The translations under genes and the position numbers were made by a program. A stretch of DNA of 64,000 bases from an uncultured Myxococcales bacterium (GTDB lineage: Bacteria; Myxococcota_A; UBA9042; CAIXZC01), in NCBI GenBank assembly GCA_903895725.1, contig CAITUV010000067.1:1-64000 (forward strand), in the 5' to 3' direction. A model generated the notes under the pieces. It saw only the letters and a list, made by a program, of their open reading frames with translations. It ran no database searches and was not told the origin of the DNA. Shown here piece by piece: positions 51,800 to 59,364 of this stretch; position 1 is the first letter of the stretch, and every line of letters starts with the position of its first letter.

Positions 51800-53314
51800 C
51801 TATTGTGCCGGGGTCGCCTCGGTGGGGGCCCCCGGCCCGCCCCCGACCTCGGTCGGTTCGGCTGCCGTCGCATCCGATGCTGCAGGCTTGACCGCCACGC
51901 CATCCACCAGCCCCAGGTGCCCTTCGTGTACCACCTGGCTGTCCGCTGAGAGCCCGGAGACCACCTCCAGCTCTTTCCCCACGTTCATCCCGGTCTCGAC
52001 CTTCCGCTGGCGTGCCAGTCCATCTTCCACCACGAACACCACCTTGGCTCCCTCGCGGCGCAGCACTGCGGACGCCGGAAGGAGCATGGCCCGTGCGTGC
52101 GTGCCCACCGTGATCTCACCCTTGACGTGCATTCCACCCTTGAGCAGCCCCATGTCCTTCTCCGCCACGGCGAAGTCCACCGGGAATCCCCGGGTCATCA
52201 GGTCGGCCATGGCCCCCACGTGCACGACCTTCCCCCGGAACGGACCTGCCTGCTCGGCCCCGTCCACGGTGTACGTGACCTCCATGCCGGAGCGCACCTT
52301 CATGACCTCGGCCTGCTGAAGGAGGGCTCGGGCCTCCAGCTTGTCCAGGACCGCCAGCGTGATCAGCGGGGTTCCCGGCGCCACCAGCATGCCCCCCTTG
52401 GCCGAAACGGCATCCACGAACCCCCGGCACGGTGCCTTGACCACGGCCTTGCCGGCAGCCAGCTTGGCCAGCTCCAGCGCCGTCCTGGCCTGGTCGACGG
52501 CCAGCTCCGTTGCCTTGATGTCCAGCTTGCGGGCCTCGATCTGCTTGAGGCCCACCTGAGCCATCGCCACGGCATGCCGCATCTGGTCCACCGCCGCCGC
52601 CATCGCCTCCCGATCTTCCTCCCGCGCTCCGAGCTGCACGAGCTTGAGCTGCTCCGACGCCTGCTGGAACTGCGCCTGCGCCACCTTGTACCCATCCTCC
52701 AACTGCTCGAGCCGCTGCTTCGGGATCACCTCGTCTGCATAGAGGCCCTTCATGCGCTCGGTCTCCCGGCCCATGGCTTCCATCTGAGTCCGGGCCATTT
52801 CCACCACGGCGGCCACCTGGCGCTTTTCCTCGGGCCGGGCCCCCTCCTCCACCATCTTTGCCTTGGCCTGGATCTGAGCCAGCGCCGACTCGGCCTGCTT
52901 CACCCCGAGTTCCAGACTCTCCTGCTCGATGACGGCGGCCAGGCGGAGCTGCTCGAGCCGCACTTCCGCACCGGAGAGGGCCTTCGTCGCCTGCTCGACG
53001 TGCAGCTTCAGCTCCTGTTCGTCGAGCCGCAGCAGCTCCTGGTCCTTCTCCACCACCTGCCCCTCGTCTACCAGCACCTGGGCGATCGTGCCGGGAAGCT
53101 GGGAGGACACGCCGATGACCTCCGGATTCGTCACCGTGGCGGAGAAGCGAACCAGCTCCGGGATGTCCGCTATCCGCGGGGGCTGCATCCGTACCTCCGA
53201 CCGATCGTCGGTTGCCGGCTTCTCCTCTCCGGCCACCGACTGTTTCTCCACGCAACCCGCCCCAAAGGCCAGTACTGGAAGGAACGCCAGAATGCACAAC
53301 GAGTGTTGCCGCAT
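51800..53314 (-). CDS. RND efflux periplasmic adaptor (membrane fusion protein)
   Basis: HlyD/MFP-type adaptor of 504 residues. A lipoprotein signal ends in FGAGC. The biotinyl-lipoyl-like halves are recognisable: TVTNPEVIGVSSQLPGTIAQVLVDEGQVVEKDQ near residue 60-90 and VVKAPCRGFVDAVSAKGGML near 290-310. Between them lies an unusually long alpha-helical hairpin (about 200 residues, many Ala/Glu/Gln/Lys), longer than in AcrA. The beta-barrel and membrane-proximal domains follow (PASAVLRREGAKVVFVVEDG). It links the pump to the divergent TolC-like channel at 53547. The ATG at 53314 follows AGGAGAATCCC. Confidence 0.92.
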   Translation of the reverse strand: MRQHSLCILAFLPVLAFGAGCVEKQSVAGEEKPATDDRSEVRMQPPRIADIPELVRFSATVTNPEVIGVSSQLPGTIAQVLVDEGQVVEKDQELLRLDEQELKLHVEQATKALSGAEVRLEQLRLAAVIEQESLELGVKQAESALAQIQAKAKMVEEGARPEEKRQVAAVVEMARTQMEAMGRETERMKGLYADEVIPKQRLEQLEDGYKVAQAQFQQASEQLKLVQLGAREEDREAMAAAVDQMRHAVAMAQVGLKQIEARKLDIKATELAVDQARTALELAKLAAGKAVVKAPCRGFVDAVSAKGGMLVAPGTPLITLAVLDKLEARALLQQAEVMKVRSGMEVTYTVDGAEQAGPFRGKVVHVGAMADLMTRGFPVDFAVAEKDMGLLKGGMHVKGEITVGTHARAMLLPASAVLRREGAKVVFVVEDGLARQRKVETGMNVGKELEVVSGLSADSQVVHEGHLGLVDGVAVKPAASDATAAEPTEVGGGPGAPTEATPAQ

Positions 53315-53380
53315 GGGATTCTCCTCGGGTCCGCGGGGGCGCTCCGTCGCTGGCGGCGCCCCGGGGCCATTGCGCACGTC

Positions 53381-53411
53381 ATCCTATCGCGGTGAATGGT
53401 CAAAGTGTCAA
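53381..53411 (-). promoter_or_regulatory. Promoter of the adaptor-tetR-pump operon
   Basis: On the minus strand TTGACA (53411-53406, consensus) and TAGGAT (53386-53381, 4 of 6) are separated by 19 bases. The start codon at 53314 lies about 67 bases beyond. GTGA (53412-53415) and TCAC (53423-53426) form a short inverted repeat between this and the divergent promoter, a possible but weak TetR operator candidate. Confidence 0.5.
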
Positions 53412-53444
53412 GTGATTTTTCTTCACCAAGGTAGACAATCCTTC

Positions 53445-53474
53445 TTGACTCACCCGACCCGAATCGCCTATGTT
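53445..53474 (+). promoter_or_regulatory. Promoter of the TolC-like gene
   Basis: TTGACT at 53445-53450 (5 of 6) and TATGTT at 53469-53474 (4 of 6), with an 18-base spacer. The ATG at 53547 is about 72 bases downstream. The -35 boxes of the two divergent promoters are about 33 bases apart, so one repressor could control both. Confidence 0.5.
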
Positions 53475-53546
53475 GACCCGGTCGTGGCCGAGCCGCCCGA
53501 CCGACGACCGGTGTCGAGCACGACTTCGAACGTTGGGAGAATCACG

Positions 53547-54995
53547 ATGACCCGCCAATCCATTTCATACACGCCCCGACCGTTCGTCCTGGCCGGTGCT
53601 TCATTGGCCGCGCTCCTGCTCCTGCCCCTGACAGCCCTGTGCCAGCCTGCCTCGCAGCCCCGGAGCGTGACGCTGGCCGTGTGCATCGACGATGCCATGC
53701 GCTTGAACCCGAGCATCCTGGGCCGTGCCCAGGCCACCGAGGCCGCCATTGCAGGCAGGAAGTCCGTGCGCGGGAGCTTCGGGCCGTCCGTCGTCGTCGG
53801 GGGCAACGTGACCATCTGGGACGAGGAGACCGTCGCCGACTTCGGAGGTGCCATGGGGACCGGCGGAGCGGACCTCTCGCTCATTCCGCAGCCGACAACC
53901 GTGTATGAGACGATCCTCTACGAGATGCTGAAGGGGTTTGGCAAGCCGACCGTGGTCCAGGAGCAGGTCACGGCCCAGCTCTCCGCTTCGGTCGTGCAGC
54001 CGATCACTCCGCTCTGGACGGTGCTCAAGGCATACCAGCTCGCGGGCCTGGGGATCGACGAGGCCCGTATCCGGGAGGAGGAAGCAAGGACTACGGTGGC
54101 CCTGGCCGTGGTCCAGGCCTACCTGGGCTTCCTCCAGGCCCGGTCGGTGGTGGCGACTCTCGAGGCATCGGTCGTGAGGATCGAGGCGCACCAGCGGCAG
54201 ATGGAGAAGCTGCACGAGTCGGAGCTGGTGGGCAAGTCGGACGTTCTGAAGGTCAAAGTGGCCGCGGCGGAGCTCGCCCAGGCCATGGTGCGGACGAGGA
54301 ACCTGGTGGAGCTCGCCCGGGCCAACCTTTCGACGCAGGTCGGCTGGGAAAGCGGGACTCTGGTCGAGCCCCTGGAGATCGAGCACAGGCTCCCGGTGCC
54401 GCCGGAAGGCACTGTGGATGAGAGTATCCGGGTGGCACTGTCACGGCGGCCTGAGCTGCAGGCCATGAGAGTGCAGCTCAAGCAGACCGAGCTCGGCCGC
54501 AAGATCGTGGAAGCCGAGTACATCCCGGTCGTCGCGGCCTCGGGCAGCTACCTCTACAACCGAGGCAGCACCTTCATGGACGAGAACTCCTTCTTCCTGA
54601 GGTTCGACCTGAGCTGGCCTTTGTGGGAGTGGGGCAAGACCTTCTACAAGGCGGACGAGGCGGCCGCCCGAACGCGTCAGCTCGAGTTTGCCGTGGACCA
54701 GGTGCGCGACTATGTGGCCCTGGAAGTCCGAAAGACCTGGCTTGATCTCCAGACCGCGCTCGAGGAGTTCCGGGCCGTGGAGGTGCGGGTCGCAGAAGCG
54801 GAAGAGAATTATCGCGTCCAGAAGAAGCTCTACGAAGCCGAGTACAAGACCAGCACCGACCTGCTCGATGCCGAAGCGGCCCTGACCGAGGCCCACGCAC
54901 AACGGGACATGGCATTCTACGCTGCCTGGACCGCCAGCGCCGCTTACGGAAAGGCGGTTGGCTCTCCGATCAGCTCCTGGGTTCCGACGGAGTGA
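53547..54995 (+). CDS. TolC-family outer-membrane channel
   Basis: Outer-membrane efflux protein of 482 residues. A signal peptide ends near LTALC or ALCQ. Repeats typical of the family are seen in both halves: SVTLAVCIDDAMRLNPSILG near residue 40, then ALSRRPELQAMRVQLKQTELG near residue 290, each followed by long Ala/Glu-rich helices, and YLYNRGS and FFLRFDLSWPLWEWG beta-strand segments. It should form the trimeric exit duct of the RND system encoded divergently. GGGAGA precedes the ATG. It ends nine bases before the convergent glycosidase gene. Confidence 0.92.
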   Translation: MTRQSISYTPRPFVLAGASLAALLLLPLTALCQPASQPRSVTLAVCIDDAMRLNPSILGRAQATEAAIAGRKSVRGSFGPSVVVGGNVTIWDEETVADFGGAMGTGGADLSLIPQPTTVYETILYEMLKGFGKPTVVQEQVTAQLSASVVQPITPLWTVLKAYQLAGLGIDEARIREEEARTTVALAVVQAYLGFLQARSVVATLEASVVRIEAHQRQMEKLHESELVGKSDVLKVKVAAAELAQAMVRTRNLVELARANLSTQVGWESGTLVEPLEIEHRLPVPPEGTVDESIRVALSRRPELQAMRVQLKQTELGRKIVEAEYIPVVAASGSYLYNRGSTFMDENSFFLRFDLSWPLWEWGKTFYKADEAAARTRQLEFAVDQVRDYVALEVRKTWLDLQTALEEFRAVEVRVAEAEENYRVQKKLYEAEYKTSTDLLDAEAALTEAHAQRDMAFYAAWTASAAYGKAVGSPISSWVPTE

Positions 54996-55004
54996 TGCAG
55001 CGGA

Positions 55005-56840
55005 CTACGGCTCCCGCACCAGCCTGAACGCCATGTCGCCGGAGAGCTCCGGTACCAGGAGCGTGCCATGGCCACCCGACGCCTCCAGCATCGACGGGGC
55101 CGGTGCCGGTGCGTCATGCGTCGCAACCCACGTGACGGTCCACGTGCCGTCGGCAAGCTCCAGCGGAATCGAGACCGGGCCGACCGGGCCCGGTGCACCG
55201 CTTTTGAACCAGAGGTCGTCGAGGTTCTTCACCCACCCCAGGACAAGCTCGTCGGAACGAAGCGCCATCATGCGGACGTTCGCAGCGATGTCGAAGGAGA
55301 CGGGCTGGAAGGAGGCGGTGGTCGGGTCGACTCCGGAGAGGATGTCCGCCACCGGCTGGAACATCGGATAGGAATTCTGCGGAGCAATGACGTTGTCCCA
55401 CCACCAGGTCATGCCGGTACCTGCGGATCCGGAGAGCAGCCCGGCCCACAGGATGTCTCGAAAGCCGGTGAATTCGGGGTCGGCTGCCAGGGTTTCTGCA
55501 GGACCGTTGAAGTCCACTCCGGCCTCCCCGATCAGCACCGGCTTGCCATGCTTGGCCAGACCGGCCACGGCCTTGGGCAGCAGGGACGTGAAGTCGGGCG
55601 TCAACCCGTCCCCACCGTACAGGTGCAGCTGGGCGATTCCCATCTCCGGCAGTGAGAAGAGCGCATCCGAGATTCCCAGGACATCCCCGAGCTTCGACGT
55701 GCTGGTGGTCACGAGATGTCCGTTCGGGTCGAAGCGCATCAGCTCGTCGGCCATCTCCGCATGCCAGGCAGACAGGATGCCGGCATCGAGCTGGGACGTG
55801 TAGTCCACCTCGTTGAAGAGCTCCCAGGCAAGCAGGCTGGTTGCATGGCCCCACCGTGCCGCCACGTACCGGAGCCGTTGCCGCACCAGGTGCCGCGCCT
55901 GGTCGTCCGTGAAGAAGTCCAGCGGGTCTGAGAGCGGCCCCCCGTTGGCCTTGTTGTAAGGGTTGAGCCCCCACTCGGAGTTGACCTCCTTGGACAGTTG
56001 CCCGTGGTACTGCAGGCAGAGCATCAAGCGGATTCCCAGTTCGTCCGCCCGGTCCACCACATGGTCGAGCTGCCATGCCCGGTCCAGGCGGTACCGGCCC
56101 AGGTAGACCTTGTCCGCTTCGAGTGCCTCCAGGCCAAAGCCCCACGAGGCCATCCAGACACGGATGTAGTTGCCGCCGACGCCCGCCAGCTTCTCCATCC
56201 AGTCGTCGTACGCAAACGTCCCCCGACCATCGTACCAGGCCATGTTCTCGCCCACCGCCAAGTACGGAGTCCCGTCATCGAGCGCCAGGTAGCGGAGGTC
56301 GGACCCGCTGACCCTCACGAACCCTCCGTGTCCCGGAGCCGCCTCGTCCACATCGAGGGCATACCAGGCCGTTTCGCAGCTCGAGCCGCCGACGTTCGCC
56401 GTCATCTTCCAGCGCCAGGCCCCGGGCGTCACGGGCGTGAAGCGGACCCGCCATTCCGGGTCTCCAACGGGGGCCAGGACCTCGCTGCCCCCCTCGAGCG
56501 TCCGCTGATACCCCTGGTAGACGAACGCCGGTACCTCGGAGGACTTCCCCTGCGGGCCTTCGAAGACCCCCCGAATGTCGACCTGGTCCGGGTCGAAGGG
56601 GTTCAGGTCGCCCGTCGACACCGTGGCCGCTGCCTCGAACCGCTCCCATCGCCCCACGGACGAAGGCCCCGAGGGGACCCAGCCACACAGGGATCCACCG
56701 GAGTCGGCTGCGATGTCCCCTTCGGCTCCGCGCTCATCGGGCTGCAAGGACGCGTCGGCCGGCCTGGGGGTCCGCCCCCCGCACCCGAGCAGGAAGCACA
56801 GCATGGCAACCTCAGCGACCTGTACACCCTGGAATCTCAT
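55005..56840 (-). CDS. Exported glycoside hydrolase, GH5-like with a DUF5060-type N-terminal domain
   Basis: Lipoprotein of 611 residues; signal ends in FLLGC. Residues about 50-155 form a beta-sandwich like DUF5060 (FEAAATVSTGDLNPFDP, GAWRWKMTANVGG). A TIM-barrel follows: YLAVGENMAWYDGRGTFAYDDW, NYIRVWMASWGFGLEAL, LLAWELFNEVD (likely acid/base Glu in the NE motif) and PVLIGEAGVDF (likely nucleophile Glu). A C-terminal beta-sandwich (about 520-611) closes it. The layout resembles DUF5060/DUF4038 and GH5-clan enzymes that cut plant or microbial glycans; the substrate is unknown. ATG 56840 has a TACAAT box six bases upstream and no ribosome-binding site, so the mRNA may be leaderless; a GTG at 56858 is an alternative. 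Confidence 0.75.
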   Translation of the reverse strand: MRFQGVQVAEVAMLCFLLGCGGRTPRPADASLQPDERGAEGDIAADSGGSLCGWVPSGPSSVGRWERFEAAATVSTGDLNPFDPDQVDIRGVFEGPQGKSSEVPAFVYQGYQRTLEGGSEVLAPVGDPEWRVRFTPVTPGAWRWKMTANVGGSSCETAWYALDVDEAAPGHGGFVRVSGSDLRYLALDDGTPYLAVGENMAWYDGRGTFAYDDWMEKLAGVGGNYIRVWMASWGFGLEALEADKVYLGRYRLDRAWQLDHVVDRADELGIRLMLCLQYHGQLSKEVNSEWGLNPYNKANGGPLSDPLDFFTDDQARHLVRQRLRYVAARWGHATSLLAWELFNEVDYTSQLDAGILSAWHAEMADELMRFDPNGHLVTTSTSKLGDVLGISDALFSLPEMGIAQLHLYGGDGLTPDFTSLLPKAVAGLAKHGKPVLIGEAGVDFNGPAETLAADPEFTGFRDILWAGLLSGSAGTGMTWWWDNVIAPQNSYPMFQPVADILSGVDPTTASFQPVSFDIAANVRMMALRSDELVLGWVKNLDDLWFKSGAPGPVGPVSIPLELADGTWTVTWVATHDAPAPAPSMLEASGGHGTLLVPELSGDMAFRLVREP

Positions 56841-56846
56841 GCCGCC

Positions 56847-56877
56847 ATTGTAGAGCACGTTCGGCCACAGTTGACAA
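56847..56877 (-). promoter_or_regulatory. Promoter of the glycosidase gene, placed for a leaderless mRNA
   Basis: On the minus strand TACAAT (56852-56847) ends six bases before the ATG at 56840, with TTGTCA (56877-56872) upstream at a 19-base spacer. No ribosome-binding site is visible between box and ATG. Confidence 0.5.
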
Positions 56878-56984
56878 GCCCGCCGTGAACCGAGGATGGC
56901 CAGGTTGGTGGGTGTCCCGTCGGCAGTCGGCTCGGGCCCGCTAGCGCTGCCCGAGCCCGGGATGCAGCGTCCTGTCCCGCTCTC

Positions 56985-57827
56985 CTACTCCTCCACCGGG
57001 TCCGCAGTCCAGCTGCCCGCACCGGACGCCTGCACCCAGTCGAGCGAGATGCCGGGCAGGAGGAGATTCTTGATATCGGTCTTCTCGCCCGACCAGTTCC
57101 CTTGCAGCTGGGTGTCGCCGACGAGGTCTCCGTCGAAGAGCCCCTCCGCGTACACGATGACCGCAGCGTAGTCGATGGCCGCATCGGTCACGGCCCCTTC
57201 CATGTGCTGAGTCTGCGGATTGTACATTCCTGAAAGCTTGGCGACGAACGGGCATCCGGAAGGCAGGGCACAGTTGGTGGCACCGCCGTCCAGGGTTCCA
57301 AGCACGACGTACTTCTGGTTGATGCACTTGATCTCGAATGCGATCTTGCCCGCGACCGGACCGTTGAACGTGTATCCCATCATGTCCGGGATGTTGGACG
57401 TAACCTCGCCGTCAAAGGTCCCCTCCCACTGGGTCGGCAGCCCGAGCGGGTCGCAGTCGTTGGTCACCTCGGGGAGCTGGTGGCCGTCCTCCACCTCGGG
57501 CAGGTCCGGCTCGGGCAGGACGAGGTCGTTGACCACCTCCTCGAAGGGCACGTCCGGGACGTCCGGCACGGCATGGAGCTCATACTGCGGCAGCTCGGGT
57601 CCGGCGTCGGGCAGGCCCGCAGTTTCGGCCGGTGCATCTGCGGAGACGGCGTCTTCCTCACGCTGGTCTCCGGGCGTGCCGAAGCTCACTTCGGAAACGG
57701 TATCCTCCTGGGCGGGGGGTTGGTCCGAGATCAGGCCGTCGGGATACACATAGAGCTGGTCCGGATTGCCCGCCGAGCCGCATGCCAGGGCAACCAGCGC
57801 CATCCATGCGAGGAATCCGTAGCGCAT
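56985..57827 (-). CDS. Lipoprotein of unknown function
   Basis: Exported lipoprotein of 280 residues; signal MRYGFLAWMALVALAC. An acidic, Pro-rich linker (Asp/Glu/Pro/Leu, about residues 25-110) precedes a compact domain of about 165 residues with strands such as WEGTFDGEVTSNIPDMMGYTF, FEIKCINQKYVVLGTLDGG and DYAAVIVYAEGLFDGDLVG. I do not recognise a family; the pattern suggests a small beta-barrel or lipid-binding fold. GGAGA precedes the ATG at 57827. It is codirectional with the glycosidase gene 144 bases downstream. Confidence 0.65.
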   Translation of the reverse strand: MRYGFLAWMALVALACGSAGNPDQLYVYPDGLISDQPPAQEDTVSEVSFGTPGDQREEDAVSADAPAETAGLPDAGPELPQYELHAVPDVPDVPFEEVVNDLVLPEPDLPEVEDGHQLPEVTNDCDPLGLPTQWEGTFDGEVTSNIPDMMGYTFNGPVAGKIAFEIKCINQKYVVLGTLDGGATNCALPSGCPFVAKLSGMYNPQTQHMEGAVTDAAIDYAAVIVYAEGLFDGDLVGDTQLQGNWSGEKTDIKNLLLPGISLDWVQASGAGSWTADPVEE

Positions 57828-57975
57828 GTGGGTCTCCTTCCGGTTCTCACCGCCCAACGGATCTTACGCCCGCTCCGGCCTGCCAGCAAGGGCGGCGTCC
57901 ATCGATTTCTGCCAGCCCGTGCCGGGCCGACGGGATACGCCCAGGGGAGTGCCGGCCGCCATGACGGGGAGTCGC

Positions 57976-58003
57976 TTGTCCTGGCGGGCCGCCGGGGTAT
58001 ACT
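57976..58003 (+). promoter_or_regulatory. Promoter of the deiminase gene, placed for a leaderless mRNA
   Basis: TTGTCC at 57976-57981 and TATACT at 57998-58003 (16-base spacer) put the -10 box seven bases before the ATG at 58011. No ribosome-binding site is visible between them. Confidence 0.55.
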
Positions 58004-58010
58004 CCCGCAC

Positions 58011-59306
58011 ATGAGCGAACTCCCCAATCACTCCACAGCTCTCTCAGTAGCGGTCCTCTCTATGATCGCAGCCCTCCATGGATGTGAAAGCCGGAGGAAC
58101 AGCCAGAATGGTATCCCCGATGCCGTGGATTCCGCTTCCGTAGACTCTGCCGGGGGGCGCTCGGACCTGCTTCTCGAAACGACCGGTGGGGGCGTGGAAA
58201 CTGCGTTCGATGGCATTGCGGACGGGCCGCAGGAGGCAGCCGGCGACGATGGCGGGGCGTCCGACGCCAGACCTTCCCCGGACCTCGTGCCCCAGCCCGC
58301 AGTGCGCATTCCCGGAGAATGGGAGCCGCAGGGGGCCACGTGGATGCAGTGGCCGACGCAGTGGGAGGCCTCGCTCAGGCCCGACTTCTCCCGGGTCATC
58401 ACAGTCGTGCAGAAGTACCAGCCCGTGCACCTGCTCGTCCTCGACAAGGGCCTGGAGAAGAACGCCCGGGAGCAGATCGCAGCCGTGGGGGGCGATCCGG
58501 ATGCGGTGACGTTCCACGAGATCCCCTACGACAACAGCTGGATGCGGGACAACGGACCCGTGTACGCACGGCGGACCTCGGGCGGTGATTCTCTCAGCGG
58601 CGGAACCGTCGAGCTCCAGGATTGGAGCTTCGATGCCTGGGGAGGCAACTTCGGCGCCGACATCCCCTTTGACCAGGACGACGCCGTGCCGGCTGCCATC
58701 GCAGCACTGCTCGACATCGATCGCGTGGAGTACTCCGACTACGTCCTGGAGCGGGGAAACCTGGAGGCCAACGGTGACGACACGGTGGTCCTCGGCTGGG
58801 ACTGCCAGGCGGATCGCAATCCGGACTGGACCCAGGAGGCGACCGAGGTGCTTCTCCGGGAGAGGTTTGGTGCCACGCAGGTTCTGTGGGTGTACGGACA
58901 TGATGCGGAAGACCTCACCACCGGTCACATCGATGGGGTTGTGCGGTTCGTGAACGGGACGACGGCGGCCGTGGCCAGGTCACTCATCCCTGGCGACCCG
59001 AGTGCGGCACAGCTCGAGGACGCTGCCGACCTGCTTTCCGGGGCCGGGTTTGACGTCGTGCGCGTCGATGTTCCGGGGACGGTTTCCTACAAGGGTTCCG
59101 ACCTGCCCGTCATGTACATGAACTGGCTGGTCGGGAACGGGTTCGTTGCTGCCATGGCATTCGGCAATCCCGAATGGGACGACGCCGCCCGAGCCACCAT
59201 CGAAGGGCTCTTCCCCGGCCGCACCGTGCACATGGTTGAGGCGCTCGAGCTGTGGTACAACGGTGGGGGCCTCCACTGCATCACGAATGACCAGCCGGAG
59301 CTTTGA
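58011..59306 (+). CDS. Exported agmatine/peptidylarginine deiminase-like enzyme
   Basis: Protein of 431 residues in the agmatine deiminase/bacterial peptidylarginine deiminase family, which converts guanidino groups to ureido groups. Family blocks are EWEPQGATWMQWPT, SWMRDNGPVYAR, LERGNLEANGDDTVVLGWDC, GHIDGVVRFV and, at the end, NGGGLHCIT, which carries the catalytic Cys. The N-terminal 30 or so residues (hydrophobic stretch ending AALHGC, then a charged/Gly-rich linker to about residue 95) look like an export signal with an imperfect lipobox; cytosolic agmatine deiminases lack this. Substrate could be agmatine or surface arginine. A TATACT box sits seven bases before the ATG with no ribosome-binding site, suggesting a leaderless mRNA. 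Confidence 0.75.
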   Translation: MSELPNHSTALSVAVLSMIAALHGCESRRNSQNGIPDAVDSASVDSAGGRSDLLLETTGGGVETAFDGIADGPQEAAGDDGGASDARPSPDLVPQPAVRIPGEWEPQGATWMQWPTQWEASLRPDFSRVITVVQKYQPVHLLVLDKGLEKNAREQIAAVGGDPDAVTFHEIPYDNSWMRDNGPVYARRTSGGDSLSGGTVELQDWSFDAWGGNFGADIPFDQDDAVPAAIAALLDIDRVEYSDYVLERGNLEANGDDTVVLGWDCQADRNPDWTQEATEVLLRERFGATQVLWVYGHDAEDLTTGHIDGVVRFVNGTTAAVARSLIPGDPSAAQLEDAADLLSGAGFDVVRVDVPGTVSYKGSDLPVMYMNWLVGNGFVAAMAFGNPEWDDAARATIEGLFPGRTVHMVEALELWYNGGGLHCITNDQPEL

Positions 59307-59324
59307 TGACCAGCCGGAGCTTTG
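59287..59324 (+). repeat. Nineteen-base tandem duplication at the end of the deiminase gene
   Basis: ATGACCAGCCGGAGCTTTG occurs at 59287-59305 and again directly at 59306-59324. The first copy holds the last codons of the deiminase gene and the T of its stop; the second lies after it. It is a recent-looking small duplication. Confidence 0.9.
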
Positions 59325-59364
59325 AGGGATTCTGATGATTGCTGGAGCCGTGGGGGGGAAACCG

